A stretch of DNA of 64,000 nucleotides from Clitoria ternatea (Eukaryota > Streptophyta > Magnoliopsida > Fabales > Fabaceae): NCBI GenBank assembly GCA_037962975.1, contig CM075673.1, forward strand, positions 156,260,667-156,324,666. The letters run 5' to 3'. The notes under the pieces were generated by a model. It was not told where the DNA came from, ran no database searches, and worked only from the letters and a program-made list of their open reading frames with translations. This document shows, piece by piece, positions 1 through 12,805 of the stretch. How positions within the stretch are numbered: position 1 is the first letter of the stretch; every line of letters starts with the position of its first letter. A program made the translations under genes and the position numbers.

Positions 1-1782
1 GTACAATAATTGGCTCTTCACCTCTTTCCCAATAATGAACTAATAAAGGGAATCCTTACTAAGTTTCCAAGCTTCTAATCTAAGTATCTTGAAACTGTTC
101 TTCCAACATCCTAACCCCTCTGTAAACATTTTCCGACTTTAAAGAGAATGAGTATTCATTTCCACTTTTTTCCTCCTTTCACAAAGGAATGAATCCCAAC
201 TACATCTTTATTGTTTACCAGTTACTAACTTTTTAAAAAAATTGTGTCTTCATGCAACTAACATGATAAACAATAACATGGGAAGCTGTTAGATATCCAA
301 ATAGGCTGGATTTTCATATTGGGCTCATCTCTGTATTGTCGGGTTTCTGTAGAGATCCAACTCTGTACTGGGCTGGGTTCTGTAGAGTAGTTAGAATGGG
401 GAACCTATATAGAAGAAGAATTAAGGTTGATGAAGTATTGTTTATCAAGCAAGATCTTCCAGATTGTAAAAATATCAAATAAAAGTATAGAGCAGGATTG
501 CAGGAAGAGAAAGAGGGGAAACATAATATTAGATGCTCATGGAATTATTATTAATCATGGTAATTGCCGGTGGATAACGGGCTGAGATGGTGGTGGCAGG
601 AATCAATAGGGAATAAGCAGAGATTGTAAATGTCAAAAAGACAACAAATTATAATAAAGGAGGGTGCCTGTTTAAACAGGAAGGAGGGAGAATTAGTGAA
701 GCACTTCATTTTATGGATTGGAAAATGGAAATTACAGTAGTAGGAGTCATCTGGTTTCTGAAATACCTGGAAGGATACTTTCTGTATGTATACATTTCCA
801 TATCAGTTCATATATCAATTTGATCCAGAGATAGAGTTGGAGATTTGCATTAAATAATTTTTCTGGTTTTCATTTATATTCTGAACCATCTCTATTTTAT
901 ACAAGCATACAACATGACATGTGGATATACTATACAATATGAGCATAGAAATGCGAAAAGATTTTAGGCATGGCACAACGAAGGTGCAGCATATGAAATT
1001 TGCATATAAGTACCAGTCTTTAAATAAAAGAGAAAAACAATTATTTGAAATTAGCAGTAGTCAATAAAATATTACATCTAATTATTATTGTTTAGTATTC
1101 CCATTTGTATTTGCAAAAAATTCAAAAAACTAAAAAGAAGAAGAGTGTAGTTAAGAGTATCTGGAGTCTCCATTAGGTCTCCATGAAGTTGTGCCCGTGA
1201 GCAATAACTAGGATATGAAAGCATGCTCTGGATACCGGTTGAGGAAAAGCTCTTGATACCATGCTAGAAATTTAGAAGTGGCGAGAAACGGATTTAAAAC
1301 TGAGAGAGAACCAAAGAAACTTTCTGTTCTGACATCATTGACATAATGAACTTACTGAACTATAGAGATTGTGCTACATTTACATTTATATAGCACTAAA
1401 GAATCAACCTCCAATTCCTAATTACTCAAACTAAAGAGCTAGGACAACTAGTACTCAAACACCATGGAGCTTTAGAATCCATTTGATAATCAGTTGGAGT
1501 TGTGAAAATGAAAAAAATCTAATGATTAATATTGAATATACACGCCATCGAAACAGACATATTTCATTTAGCCAACAGATCTCTTTTTCCCGTTGATCAA
1601 ACCCCAGTTTCCAGGCCTAACAACCAACCAGACAAACAATTAGACACAGATATACACATTCAACACGGTTACCACAAACATGCAACTAGTCCTGTCAGAA
1701 ACACAAACATGCAACTCATTTGATAAAAAACAAAACCAAAGTCTAGAACATTTATCACATATCAGAAAAGTGAGACACAGAC
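1..1782. other. Intron or 3' flank of the NRPE5-like gene
   Basis: AT-rich sequence downstream of the exon 2 donor on the minus strand. I looked for the conserved RPB5 C-terminal exon here and did not find it, so this is read as intron. Short open frames here (for example 1532-1723) look random. Confidence 0.5.
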
Positions 1783-2480
1783 CTGGAATATTTCAACCTT
1801 GAAAGAGAAAAGATTGACAGCTTTCAATGCCTGGCTAGTAATCTGATTCTCCACAATCAATATAAGCCCAGTCAAAGTGTCTTTGTTAACAATCTGCCCC
1901 GCAATGTTCCGAATGGTAGTAACCTTGACAACACCAGGCCCACTGAAAATGACCAAAACCTGCAATCCAAGCTATCATAACATAACACTCACAGAAAACA
2001 AAAGCAAAGGACTCAACATTACACAACAACGACAACAAAAGTTGAAAGTGCCCACCAATTAATTTCATTCCGGTTTAAATAAAAAATAAATATTTCATAG
2101 AAATTCACATGCAAAAAACCGAAAGAGAAAGAAAAACGTATGTGGGGTGTGGAAAAGAGGGAGAGGAAAAAACGGACCCTTTTGGAGGGGTTGGAGGCAT
2201 GGGTGGCGGAGAAGCGGAGACGGTCGACGTCGGGGGAGTGGCCATGAATGGCGCGGAATTCGGGGAGATTAACGTCGATTTCGTTGGAGGGGATGGAGAA
2301 ACCTCTGTCTCTGAGCATTTCGAGAGTGGTTCTGCGAGACAAGAAGTATCTGTGAGTTTCGGTGGTTCCATCGTCAATGAACTTGGTCAAACATGCTCTT
2401 TCTCTCTCTCTCTCAGTTTCAGTGTCTCCTTCTCCTTCTCCGTTCTCTAACAGTAACAACGGGTGGCCATTCTCTTCCAT
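1783..2480 (-). CDS. NRPE5: RPB5-family subunit of RNA polymerase V (NRPE5-like), 5' part
   Basis: Two joined coding exons on the minus strand. Exon 1 is 2178-2480 (101 codons from an ATG at 2480) and ends AGG|GTCC. Exon 2 is 1783-1959 (59 codons), preceded by TTGCAG and ending CCAG|GTCTGT. The splice keeps frame through SKR|VLVIFSGPGVVKV. The product starts with a low-complexity acidic/ETER stretch, then has the RPB5 N-terminal domain (THRYFLSRRTTLEMLRDRG, PDVDRLRFSATH) and runs on to ALKAVNLFSFKVEIFQ. This pattern is typical of plant NRPE5, the Pol V-specific RPB5 paralogue used in RNA-directed DNA methylation, rather than of the shared NRPB5. The C-terminal RPB5 domain, which binds the polymerase core, was not found in 1-1780, so the last exon is probably beyond the left edge. 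A pyrimidine/GA tract lies just upstream of the ATG. Start choice: first in-frame ATG of the conserved exon. Confidence 0.88.
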
Positions 2481-2550
2481 TCTCTCTCTCTCTCTCTCCT
2501 CCCTCTGCTTCGCCTCTTTTCCCTTTCTCCGATGAATGATTAACTCAACA

Positions 2551-3614
2551 CTGATGAATAGTATCTATCTAGCCTACACCTCGGAGTAATTACACCACCT
2601 ATTTTGCTTTACATTTTTACAATGCAGTTTTTCCAAAAATATAAAATAGTTTTATTTAAATTTAATAATATTAATATTAATATAATTTTACAAAAGTATC
2701 AACAAAATCTACCACCTATCACCGATAGATAGGTTATTGTGACGTGTCTCGCTTAACTTTGTTATTGAGTTTGGGCTTTAAAAGAATGTATATTAAATTT
2801 TATTAGTCTCTATAAATTGAAGGATTCGTCTTTAATTGTTGATTGGAAAATACTTTGGTATTACCAAGAAAAATATTAATGTAATTTTAGGTTTGACATA
2901 AATTTTGATCATAATCCATAATAATTATTAATAGATTTAACTTGATTGGTTGAATAAACTGTGTAAGTTATTGTGAACTTTTATAACATTGTTTTTTGAC
3001 TCTTATTAAAATAAAATAAAATAAGATGATTCATTATGATTTTTTCAATGAATTAAAAAAGTAGGTTAAATTACAAAATTTAATCAAATATGTGTAATGA
3101 TTTATGATAATAAATGTTTATTTGTTTTAATATGTGTCCAAACGTTTTTTTTTTGTTTGAAATAATTGGTTTTAAAAGGGAAAAATTAGTAAATATTTAA
3201 ATAATTCATAAAAATTATAAATTGCCTTAAAAAAACTATTCCGGCCTATTTTTTAAAAAGAAAAGTTAGTGAATAATTCATCGAAATTAAAATTTTTAAT
3301 ATAATTTTAAATTAATCTTATTCCTAATATATGTGACACCTAATTAATAAAAATACAGGAAATTCTTTTTTGATTTTTACGAGTCTAACAGATCGTTTGG
3401 AAGTCTTAAAACATATATATAGTTATATACATACACAGTTTGTAGCAAAAGGTTATCCGTGATACATCAAGAGTCGGTCAATATGATATTATACTAAAAG
3501 CTATTTAAATATATACATATTTATATGGGTTTCAAAGACCACGATGACTCCAACCGAGCAATCACCAAGTATCGCCTCTATTCACATTCATTGAAAAACA
3601 ACAACTTAAGGGTG

Positions 3615-3671
<57 letters not shown>

Positions 3672-3909
3672 TGACAAGTATTGACTAAACTTAACCAGTT
3701 CTACCACGATTCATTTACGAATATAAACATCATCATATATTGTCATTTAATAAAGTTTGTAATGCCTCAATTGCAAACAACATAATAATAAATATCATGA
3801 GCTATCCAATAGCTTCTCAGCCTCAATAATTATATGCGAATGCATATGCATGCGGATCTGACTCTAATAATGGGAATTACACAATATAATAATATATCTC
3901 AGCTCCCAA
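2551..3909. other. AT-rich intergenic DNA with a (TA)n tract
   Basis: Upstream flank of the NRPE5-like gene. No coding signal seen. A pure TA microsatellite runs from about 3617 to 3667. Confidence 0.6.
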
Positions 3910-6770
3910 CTATAACATCCTGAATAATTAAGTTAAAAATCTTTGATTGGCGGAAAATATTAATAATTGTTCTCAAATTTATTTTAGATTTTTGGGAATT
4001 ATTATTATTATTATAAATACAATTATAAATAATTAAATGTTATGGAATTAAATAAATTTATTTGATTGATTAATTATAAAGTTGAATGAGGTGTGATTAG
4101 ATAAAGGTAAATTTAGAAGTTACTAATAAGGGTTAAAAGTAAAAGTTTTAATTAAAACTTTAGAGGAAAAATATAAAAGAAATAGGAAAATGACCAATTC
4201 GCCCTTGGACCTTAAATTTCAATTTCACCTTTCTTCTTCCTCATTTTCACGCGTGCTTTCTTCTTCTTCCTTCCTCTCCATTGCCGAAGCTCATTGCTTC
4301 CAATGGGAGGCTCGTTTTGCATCGGAACTTCAAATTGATCGCGTTTTTGAAGTCGAGGCATTGAGGTATACCTAATTGTGCCTTCAATTTCAAACTTCTT
4401 CTTCCCTCTCTTTTTTCTCTCTCTCTAGAAGTGTGTTGCATGTGTGAGGAAAGGTTTGGGTCTTGCATTTTACGACAATGTAGGACTTGGGTATTAATCC
4501 TAAAATAGCGGGTGCAATCAAAAACTGATAAGTTTCGTGTTCCGACATTAGTAGGTAGAAAAACGAACGCCGAAGGACTAAGTGGTGAAGCGGGTGTTAG
4601 ATTCGGAAGTAGAACCTTGAACCAAACACCTAGAGGACGCAACCGACATCAAGAACAAATCGTTGAAGCTTAGAATAGAGGTAAGGGAGTGTTCGGGTCG
4701 TAATAAAATAGAATAGGTGTGTACGTCGAGCGTGGGTCAATTAACTAAATCTTGATACATTGAGAAAAGTTAATAATAATAATAATTGTATGTGTATACG
4801 TGTATGAATGTGGAATTGTAGGTATTTTATGGTAGTTATTGAACTAAAGCATTCTGAGTTGTGATAAATTGATGTGTATGGTGGCATTGTGTTGGTGGGC
4901 TTGACACGTTGGTTACCCCAGTTGATGATTACGATCCATTATTGATAGCCACATGATATTTGATATGAGAATGTGATGTGTATGCATGATTATGTAGTGT
5001 GGGACGACCGACGGTATGTATAGCCTTTCATTTTCTGGCTCTCATGGTTTTTATGCCCAGTTAAGCTACCCAATGGTCAAGTAGGACCCAGTGGTTAAGG
5101 TGGAGAGTCAAGCAGGACTCGGTGGACCAAGCAGGGTTCACGAGGTGTCAAGTAGGACCCCCAACTGAAGGCCGATCCTTTAGTATCTAAATACTAGGCG
5201 TTGAATGATGTGAGAGTTAGTTGTGATATTCAATGAGATTGTGGATATTATGTGATGATGTAAAGGTGCTCTATCATATTCGTTAATTGTGAATTGTATA
5301 TGAAGGATGTTGAAACATGTATGAAACTAAAAAGTTGTATCTATAAATGGACGATAAAGTGAAGTAAAGTTATTTGCATATGGTAGGATTAGTGAACTAG
5401 TATTAGTGATAACATTTAGCTAATCATGTACGTTGTTATTTATTTTACCGTTCTAAATTAATTATGATACCAAACACTCACCCTTGTTATGGTTTCCTTT
5501 AACTTAGTAACCAGTGACAGGGAAGATGCTGATGCCCCAGAGGTGCACCAAGCGGAGAATTGATGCCAAGGAGCGAAGGAAATTATGAAATAACTAATGT
5601 GTATAATATGTAGTGTGTTTCATGTATGTAACGTCATAACATGTCTTATGTGTGTGTTGGATAAACCTAGCATATGGTCAATGTGGTTATGTTGTGCTAG
5701 GAACAATGACAACTTGAATTATGAATAATTGCGATAGATGATGAGTTAGAACCTGTATGATAATTGAGGACGATATGAATTCATGTTGATGAGGTAATAA
5801 GGTGTTGATGGCAATGTTAATTTTCATGAATTTAATGTATATTGGCATGGAGCCAATATTAGGTGTAGATGATAAATTGTTGTGGGCAGGTCTTGTTTAT
5901 ATTTGTGAATTACGAATAATGCAATTTGTATGGGAATTGTTAGTGGCTAGATGATTGAACAAAGAAAGGATGGATTTCATGAATTTCGGGCTTGTGTAGG
6001 TAGTATAAGAAATGATGGATTTGTTTGTGATGCATTTGATGAATTAGAATTAGGATTGATTAGTATGTTTAGTTGGATTCAATCTCAAATGTATGTTTGA
6101 ATATGTGTGGATGGATAATTTAGGCCAAATGATGCATATAAAGGTTAAGCATGCTAGATTGTGTGAAAATTTTAAGTTTCCCTATATGTACTGCATAATT
6201 CGCTCAAGCGAGATGTATTCTCACTCAAGCGAGAGTCCTCTGTATCCGTAGTGTGGCCTCTGGCCTAGTCTCACTCAAGCAAGACATGCATGCATCAAGA
6301 GGGGTGGTTACTGGATGAATCTCGCTCAAGCGGGCTTAGCCTTGCTCGAGCGAGGGCCAGGCAAATTGATTCTGTGTCGATTTCGCTCAAGCGAGCGTGA
6401 CTCGCTCAAGTGAGCGGACAGGGATTAGGTTTTGGAGTGTTTTCGCTTAAACGACATGGCTTGCTTGAGCCTCTCGCTTAAGCGAGTGATGTTGGGGTGA
6501 TTTTGGAGCGTTTTCGCTCAAGCGAGCTTTGCTCGCTCAAGCGAAATAGGGACCTGATATACATATAGTTTCCTTGCTCAAGCGGGTTTAATGCCTCGCC
6601 CAGGTGTGGTTTAGGGAACTCGCTTAAGCGAGTGGGGCCTCGCTCAAGCGACCCTCGCTGGTCTCGCTTAAGCGAGTCAGGGCCTCGCTCAAGCGAGTAG
6701 CCCCTGATCCCATTTTCTTCTTTTGCTTCATTTAACCATTTTGCTTGATTGTTTTGAGTTCCATGTGCAT
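3910..6770 (+). mobile_element. Diverged LTR related to the 44281-57228 retroelement
   Basis: The sequence from about 3910 (TATAACATCCTGAAT) matches, in order, the reverse complement of the LTR at 44281-57228. Shared blocks are the start (TGTGACATCCTGG there), the GCCGATCCTTTAGTATC block near 5167, the AAGCAGG/AAGTAGGACC phrases at 5070-5160 and ACACTCACCCTTG near 5473. A TATA-like ATATAAAGG lies near 6137. The 3' part is filled by the CTCGCTCAAGCGAG motif, and the element is cut by a copia-type LTR near 6776. Its own 3' end was not defined. The short frame at 4190-4375 lies in this LTR and is not taken as a gene. Confidence 0.65.
6190..6705. repeat. Dispersed array of the palindrome CTCGCTCAAGCGAG
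   Basis: About 16 exact or one- to three-mismatch copies of CTCGCT(C/T)AAGCGAG in 0.5 kb, separated by unrelated 10-30 bp spacers. Clear copies are at about 6192, 6223, 6321, 6383, 6513, 6621, 6664 and 6683. The 14-mer is self-complementary, so each copy can form a small hairpin or bind a dimer. It sits in the 3' part of an LTR. Confidence 0.85.
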
Positions 6771-6775
6771 TTGCA

Positions 6776-8149
6776 TGTTGTAAATAGGTTTTGATAATGA
6801 CAAGTGCACAAGAATGAAAAGAACATTACTCATGGATCAAAAACAAATGCATGCACAATTCAAAAGAAAACACAAAGTATTTGATGAATTTCAAATCAAA
6901 GATCAAGAAACCATGAAGAACACGCTCCCAAATGATCAAAGAATCAAGAAAGTAATGCATGAAGATCAAAGAAAGGAACCATGACTCAAAATGCATCAAG
7001 GAAACATCAAAAAGCATGGAAAAATAACAAACAACATTGCTTGAATCGATTCACACACGTATGAATCGATTCAAAGGCCTGGAAGTCTCAAAAACACAAA
7101 ACAGAAAAGCTTGAATCGATTCACCCGTTGCTGGAAGCCCAATATGCCAAGTCAGAAAGCTCTGAATCGATTCAGAAATGTATGAATCGATTCAAGTAGT
7201 GGGAAACATCACTAAAAAGACATTTTTAAGTGGGAAACATAGATCCAAAACCCACTATACGCAGAGACAAGCTGGAACCATGATGTGCAACAGCTATGAA
7301 GACCTCCAAGGCTCTATAAATAGACCTCCAACTCAAGCACAAGACACAACAACTAGAAGAAATCAATCAAAGCTTGCATTTGTGCTTTGTGAGTCCATTT
7401 TTCTTGTATAGTTTCATTATTCTGGAACTTTGAGCTTGGATTTGTAAATCCTCTCTTCTTGTTGAGAGTTACCATTGTGAAAACTTTCATTTGCTTATCC
7501 ACTCTATTGAGAGAGTATAATCTTGTAATCCAAACGCCAAAACACCAAGGTATTCACTCTAGGTTGAGTGGTCACAAAGGTTGGAGTTCAACCTTTGGGT
7601 ATTGAGAGATTGTGAGATTGGGTGGGGGTACCCTTTGCTTGTGAGAATTGGGTTCTTGAGTGTGGGACACTAGGAGACAATTGCTCAAATCTTGTATCTC
7701 AAATCTTCAATAGTGGAATCCTTCAAGTGAGTTGCTTGAAGGCGAGACGTATACCAGATTGGTGGAACTCGTTAAATTGGTTTGCATTTCGTCTAACCTT
7801 GAACTCTTTACTTGATTGCGCATACAAATTGCTTGTTGAATTGCTTGAGTTGATTGCTTAAGTTAATTGTGCTCCCAAGAAGAAACTTAACCATTGCACA
7901 CCAACTATTTGATAAAATTACTGAACCGTTATTCTATCTTGATTCTCATTTCTCAGTTAAGTTTCACTTGACTCTAAGAGTTCATTATCTCAAATCAAAC
8001 CAATTTCTGTGTGATACATAATTGTTGCTTGTAAATTTCTGTATATCTTATTAAGATTGCATAAAGAACCAAATTCAAAGGCATTCCAAGTTAAAGTTTT
8101 TAAACACTCAATTCACCCCCTCTTGAGTATTGAGGCCACTTGAATAACA
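6776..8149 (+). mobile_element. Probable Ty1/copia-type solo LTR with GAATCGATTC palindromes
   Basis: Starts TGTTGTAAATAGGTTTTGAT and ends in the AATTCACCCCCTCTTGAGTA block usual for legume copia-type LTRs. It contains a TATA box (CTATAAATAGACC near 7314) followed by the transcribed R/U5-like part. Five GAATCGATTC palindromes sit upstream of the TATA at 7043-7196. No primer binding site or coding region follows, so this is read as a solo LTR. Exact ends and the target duplication (perhaps CATG) are uncertain. Confidence 0.6.
7043..7196. repeat. GAATCGATTC palindrome cluster
   Basis: Five copies of the self-complementary 10-mer GAATCGATTC, often extended to TGAATCGATTCA, in about 150 bp just upstream of the LTR TATA box. 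The placement suggests a promoter-proximal repeated site. Confidence 0.8.
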
Positions 8150-8971
8150 CCATGAACCGCAAAGATAGAGTTACCTTTATCTAATGACATTATTAAAGTT
8201 TAACAAATTGAGAGCGCATCTTTCAATCTCTTGTTATATAAATTTGTCCTCACCTTTAATATTTTTTTAAAAAAATCACAAAAATTTTCCTCTGTATTTT
8301 ATCAATCGGTATAGCACTGTGTGTTTAATTAACTTTAATCGCATAGTTAGTATTTAATAATTAGGCTAGACGTTATACCAGCTGATTCGGGCGTTTTAAG
8401 GATACCAAACTGCTCGCCCATAATGTAACACCAGTCGCTCTCAGTGACAGCGGCAACTTAACTAGTGTTACGGTCCGACCTTAAGTCCAACTCGAAGGTG
8501 GCTGTGGAATCTGAAGAAACCACCATAGGGTGTGTGCCTTACCATCAGGCCGTCTTCTCATCTGGGTTGGCATCACAGCCCCTTAGAGTCCTGTGTGCGT
8601 CTGAATAAACATGTTATGCCAAATAATTATCAATCATCAATAGACCACGTGATTACCATCATCAGAGGCTACCACTTGGTTACCATCATCAGAGGCTACC
8701 ACTTGGTTACCATCACCAAGGGTTTCACCACAAGCATAACATGCAACAACCGGTAATTAATCATCTACATAACATTCAATGAGCTTTCTCAAGATTGATA
8801 ATTATCATCGATATATAATAATAATGATAACCTTACGCAATATAAAATTATAATCTTCCATTCATCATTAACGCATACATATAAACAGAACCAACATATT
8901 TAAAAACTACCAATCAAACCAATGATAACAATTAAGGGGTATATCACTTACGACCACAATTAACATCATCA
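8150..8971. other. LTR-like noncoding sequence interrupted by the element at 8972
   Basis: Noncoding DNA that resumes at 11047 on the far side of the inserted element. It has a short tandem repeat of about 28 bp (ATCAGAGGCTACCACTTGGT) at 8660-8710. It resembles retrotransposon LTR sequence but was not assigned to a family. Confidence 0.4.
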
Positions 8972-11046
8972 TTGAACTGGTCTGGACCGGGGTCTAGGAT
9001 CCGGTATGGGACCAGCCACAAGGGTGTAGGTGTTTTAGGGTTTGCACACCGGTACAATGGGTATCCGGTGTTGTAATCCGGTCTCTCAGTGGGAGAAACC
9101 AGTCTTGTTGTCCCAGAGATCCTTCACACCAACGTTTCGCATTGAGAGAGGGCGAAAGGTGGTGCCACCTATGAAGATTCTCCGACGCTCAAGTTAGAAG
9201 AGTGTATGAACTCAATGAATACTCAAGCAATGCAATAGTAAAGAAGTGAGTTTGGACAATGTAACCTTGCATGTGTTTTAGATTGCGCTATTTATAGTTG
9301 AACGTAGGAAATGAATCATTGGGTGCGAGTGGGCCCGTTAGTTCTGATAGCATGTGAAGTGTGTCAATCAAAGTGGCTCAGTACTCAGAATGTGTCAGGG
9401 GGGTAGGTCAATTATCAGAGTACGATCCTATGATAAGGATGGAGGATAATCACCTTTCCGCATATTTCGCTAACACATGTACTTACTCTCTGAGGTAATT
9501 GACATTGACACATTCCGCTATGCAGGGTATCTTCGCTGATAAGTTATAGGGAACTCTTATCTCACAGTGATTCTGAGGCAAACAGTTATATATGTTGGTG
9601 TATGCACTACGAGCTATTAATGTATCAATTTTAACTTATTAATAAAATTAGTATTTTCAGTTTTAGACAAATGCTATTTATCCTGGAATAATAGGTCATA
9701 TGAGAATTATTCCTAAAACGTCCCTAATCAAGTATTTACATGGGGACATATAAATACATTAAGATTAGTGTGTGAATGTACTGATGATTTGATCTCACAA
9801 ATCATGGATATATGATATCAAGACTTTACACGGGTACACATTAAGAGTAATGTTGTACTGGACAGACCCACCATGAGAACGTTGCATGGATCGTTACATG
9901 AGTGTCATAAACGGTTCTCAATGTGATAATGGTATGTAGTCCTTCGACCTGAAGTCACTACGATTCCTACATAAGGAGTTTATTGTTTTAATACAATCAA
10001 ACGTTATCTGTAATAAGATGACCATAAAGATTGTGATTAGGCAATAGATAAATTATGTAGAGGGATGTGAGTGATGTAGATGGAATTTGTCTCTCCTATG
10101 TGACAGGAGTGATATCTATGGGCCACTTGATGGAGTGAGACTAATAAAATGCATGGCCATGCTAGGACGAATAAATATTAGATATTTATTCTATAAAGTC
10201 TACTCTGGTATCAAGTAAAATGAATTGGGCCATACAAGGATGACAACGACCATGCCTTGGGCCCAATTAGATATCTTGACAAAAGGAATAGATATATAAA
10301 ATAATTATCACTTATAGGTCATGTCGATGATAAATACTATTCGGACATAATGATGTATTGCTAGATACCGCTCTTATCTTATATTAATAATAAAATAGTT
10401 TATTATTAATATAACCGAATATTTTACCTATAGGGTCACATACATAGAGTAAGCCCACCAGAGGATAGTTTTATTTTAGTTGGACTGAAAATAAAACTAT
10501 TTGGGCCTAACTCATTTAGAATGAGTCAGGAGCCCAATGTTTAATGAGAGCTCAGGTCAACACCTAAGCCTATATATAGAGCATGAGATGCTCATAGGCT
10601 AGGGCTCAGAAATTAGATTACACTAAAATTCCGTACTAGCATTCGGATCATTAGTTTTCTGGTGGGAGTGCTCGTGTGGACTCCTAAGGGCGAAACTACA
10701 ATTGCTTCGATCGAGGATCTTGTTCTGCGTCTACAAGAGGTAAACCCTAATTAAAATTTTAATTTAGCATAATGCTTTGAGACATACGTGTTTGCAATCT
10801 TTTCTTGGGAATCCTTTGTGTTTCCGCTGCCTGACCCAAATAGGATTCCCTAACAATATAGACGTGCAGTGAGAACGAGTGAAGTATCCGTTGTGAAGAG
10901 AATGAATAGAACGTCTGATGAGATAAGAGCGGATGAAGGGATATCGGATATCCGGTGTGGCACTGTCTGAACTGTGACACCAGTTTCCCTCTTATGAGGT
11001 CATTATGACGTCATAACTTTGGGGACCGGTATCCAGACCGGATCAA
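8972..11046. mobile_element. Nonautonomous TIR element, copy 1 (same family as 49456-50256)
   Basis: The outer ends are inverted: TTGAACTGGTCTGGACCGG at the left and ACCGGTATCCAGACCGGATC near the right end. A probable 8-bp target duplication, CATCATCA, flanks the element with one base of ambiguity. The interior aligns with the reverse complement of 49456-50256. No transposase is visible. The element is split at 9593-10855 by a copia-type solo LTR. The superfamily is unclear; 8-bp duplications suggest hAT. Confidence 0.7.
9593..10855 (+). mobile_element. Solo LTR, Ty1/copia-type, TSD ATATA
   Basis: A 1263-bp LTR with ends TGTTGGTGTATGC and ATTCCCTAACA, flanked on both sides by the 5-bp duplication ATATA (9588-9592 and 10856-10860). 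A TATA box (CCTATATATAGAGC near 10570) precedes the transcribed part. The interrupted host element matches its uninterrupted relative at 49456-50256 across the insertion site, which confirms both ends. No second LTR or internal region is present. Confidence 0.88.
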
Positions 11047-11294
11047 TCATCATCATAGAATTCATTAGTCATCAATCAATATAAACAAACATATATACCC
11101 ATATCCGTTCATAATCTATACATTTAAAATATAACGCTCCCCTACCCGTAATCCTCGATTCCTGAAGCTCGAAACGCTCATCGATCGCTTCAAGTTAATC
11201 ACCGATTTCTGGTTTCCAAAGTCAGAAATTCGTAAATTAACAGTAATTATGTTAATAATTTAAAAAATCACCTTTTTGCACTTAAGTAACTAAC

Positions 11295-12207
11295 TGTCGC
11301 AACCTGGATCGCGACGGCGCGGCGAGAGAAGAAAAACCTTTAAGATGAAACAGGGAGTCGCCACCAACGTTTTTATTCATAGGAAAAACATTGGAAAAAA
11401 CTAGGTTCAGTAAAACACTGGTTAAAATTGAGATTCAAGTTCGGGAGTCGGTTACGAGTAGGGAAGGTATTAGCACCCTACATCGCCTGTCGGAAACAGT
11501 ACCAAGGTTGAAAGCGCAATATAAATAGCCTTAAATAAACATGGTTTCTTCCTTTTTTTGTATTTTTATTTGAAAACGACGGAAGGGAGTAAGTGAACTA
11601 TACAAACATAGAATGTCGAAGCAAGGTTAACGGGACGTTTCATCCGAATTAAACTCGACTTCGATATGAGACAGAGAGAGGAAGAGAATGCTAATAAGAC
11701 GTCACGTCTAAATTAGACATCCTCGAATAAAAAAGGGACGGGGATAGGAAAGAGATAAGCAGGACGTCTCGTCCTAAGTATCCCTTCTCTATGAATTGTG
11801 GCGAGGCTTGAACAAAAAAAACTAGGGGGAAATCAACAAGACGTCACGTCTAAATTGATTTTCACGGAAGCGACGAAAAAAAGGAACATTTATGAAAGGG
11901 ACACGAAAGTGAGGAAATAAATCAGTAAAAGGAAACAAGAGAGATGGGCCCGACAGGAGTTGAGGTCCTGCTCCTACGTATTCTTGAATTATCAAGAAAT
12001 CAAGGTTACGTAGTTCTGAGGTTTTTCTTTTAAGAAAAGATTGGGAAAATGTTGGTGGATATCATTTTGGTGAGGAACCCATACAAGACGAAGTTCTTCG
12101 CACGTGTACGAATCCTATAGAGGTTGTGTAGACGGAAGTATTTTCCGTACGACACTGACTAAAAATGATTTTTTCTTTTTTTTTATTTTGTTTTGATTTT
12201 ATGTAGA
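11295..12207 (+). mobile_element. Ogre/Tat-like Ty3-gypsy LTR, 5' part
   Basis: Begins TGTCGCAACCTGGATCGCGA and carries GGGAGTCGCCACCAACGTTT, GGGAGTCGGTTACGAGTAGG and GGTATTAGCACCCTA. This block is characteristic of legume Ogre-type gypsy LTRs. It runs into purine-rich repeats after 12208. The 3' end of the LTR and any internal coding region were not identified. Confidence 0.6.
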
Positions 12208-12805
12208 TTTGAAAGAAAACACAGGAAACATCCATTTCCCTTTATTATTTTATTTTAAGACTAAGAAGCAAAAAAGGGAGGGTGGCAGAAGCTTCAAGAG
12301 AGAAAAGGAAACAGTATGTTCGGAAAAGAGAGGGAAAAATGAGCAAAAACTGAGTGGGAGAAGAGAAAACCGGGTGAGAAAAAGGGAAAAACCGAGTAAA
12401 AGTGGAAAAAACCGAGTGAAAAATGGGAAAACCGAGTAAAAATAGTAAAACCGAGTGAAAATGGAAAAAACCGAGTGAAAAGTGAAAATACCGAGTGAAG
12501 AGTAGAATACCAAGTGAAAGTTGAGAAACCGAGTGATGGAGCAGGAGAGCTGGTCTCAGGATGCTGAACAGTGAGGTGTGAAGGGTGCTGGTGAGGAGAG
12601 GGGTTGTACCGAGTGGTATTGGTGAGGAGAGCTGTACTGGGTGGTGTTGGTGAGGAGAGGGAAGGGAGCTGGTGAGTGAAGGAAGGGTGCTGGTGAGGAG
12701 GGGGAAGGGAGCTGGTGAGTGAAGAGAGGGACGGAGCTGGTGAGTGGAGGAAGGGTGCTGGTGAGGAGAAGGAAGGGAGCTGGTGAGTGAAGAGAGGGGC
12801 GAAAC
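12208..12805. repeat. Purine-rich tandem repeats
   Basis: Two neighbouring arrays. At 12365-12535 a unit of about 20 bp, (A)CCGAGTGAAAATGGAAAA, repeats with drift. At 12580-12800 a GAGCTGGTGAGTGAAGGAAG unit of about 43 bp repeats with drift. The long open frame on the opposite strand (12245-12835) is a by-product of this composition. Confidence 0.8.

Noticed and set aside
2109..2450. 113-codon plus-strand frame over NRPE5 exon 1
   Set aside because: It is the antisense shadow of the conserved exon and has no recognisable domain.
6190..6705. CRISPR array from regularly placed palindromes
   Set aside because: Spacers vary in length and the repeat drifts in a plant LTR; no cas genes.
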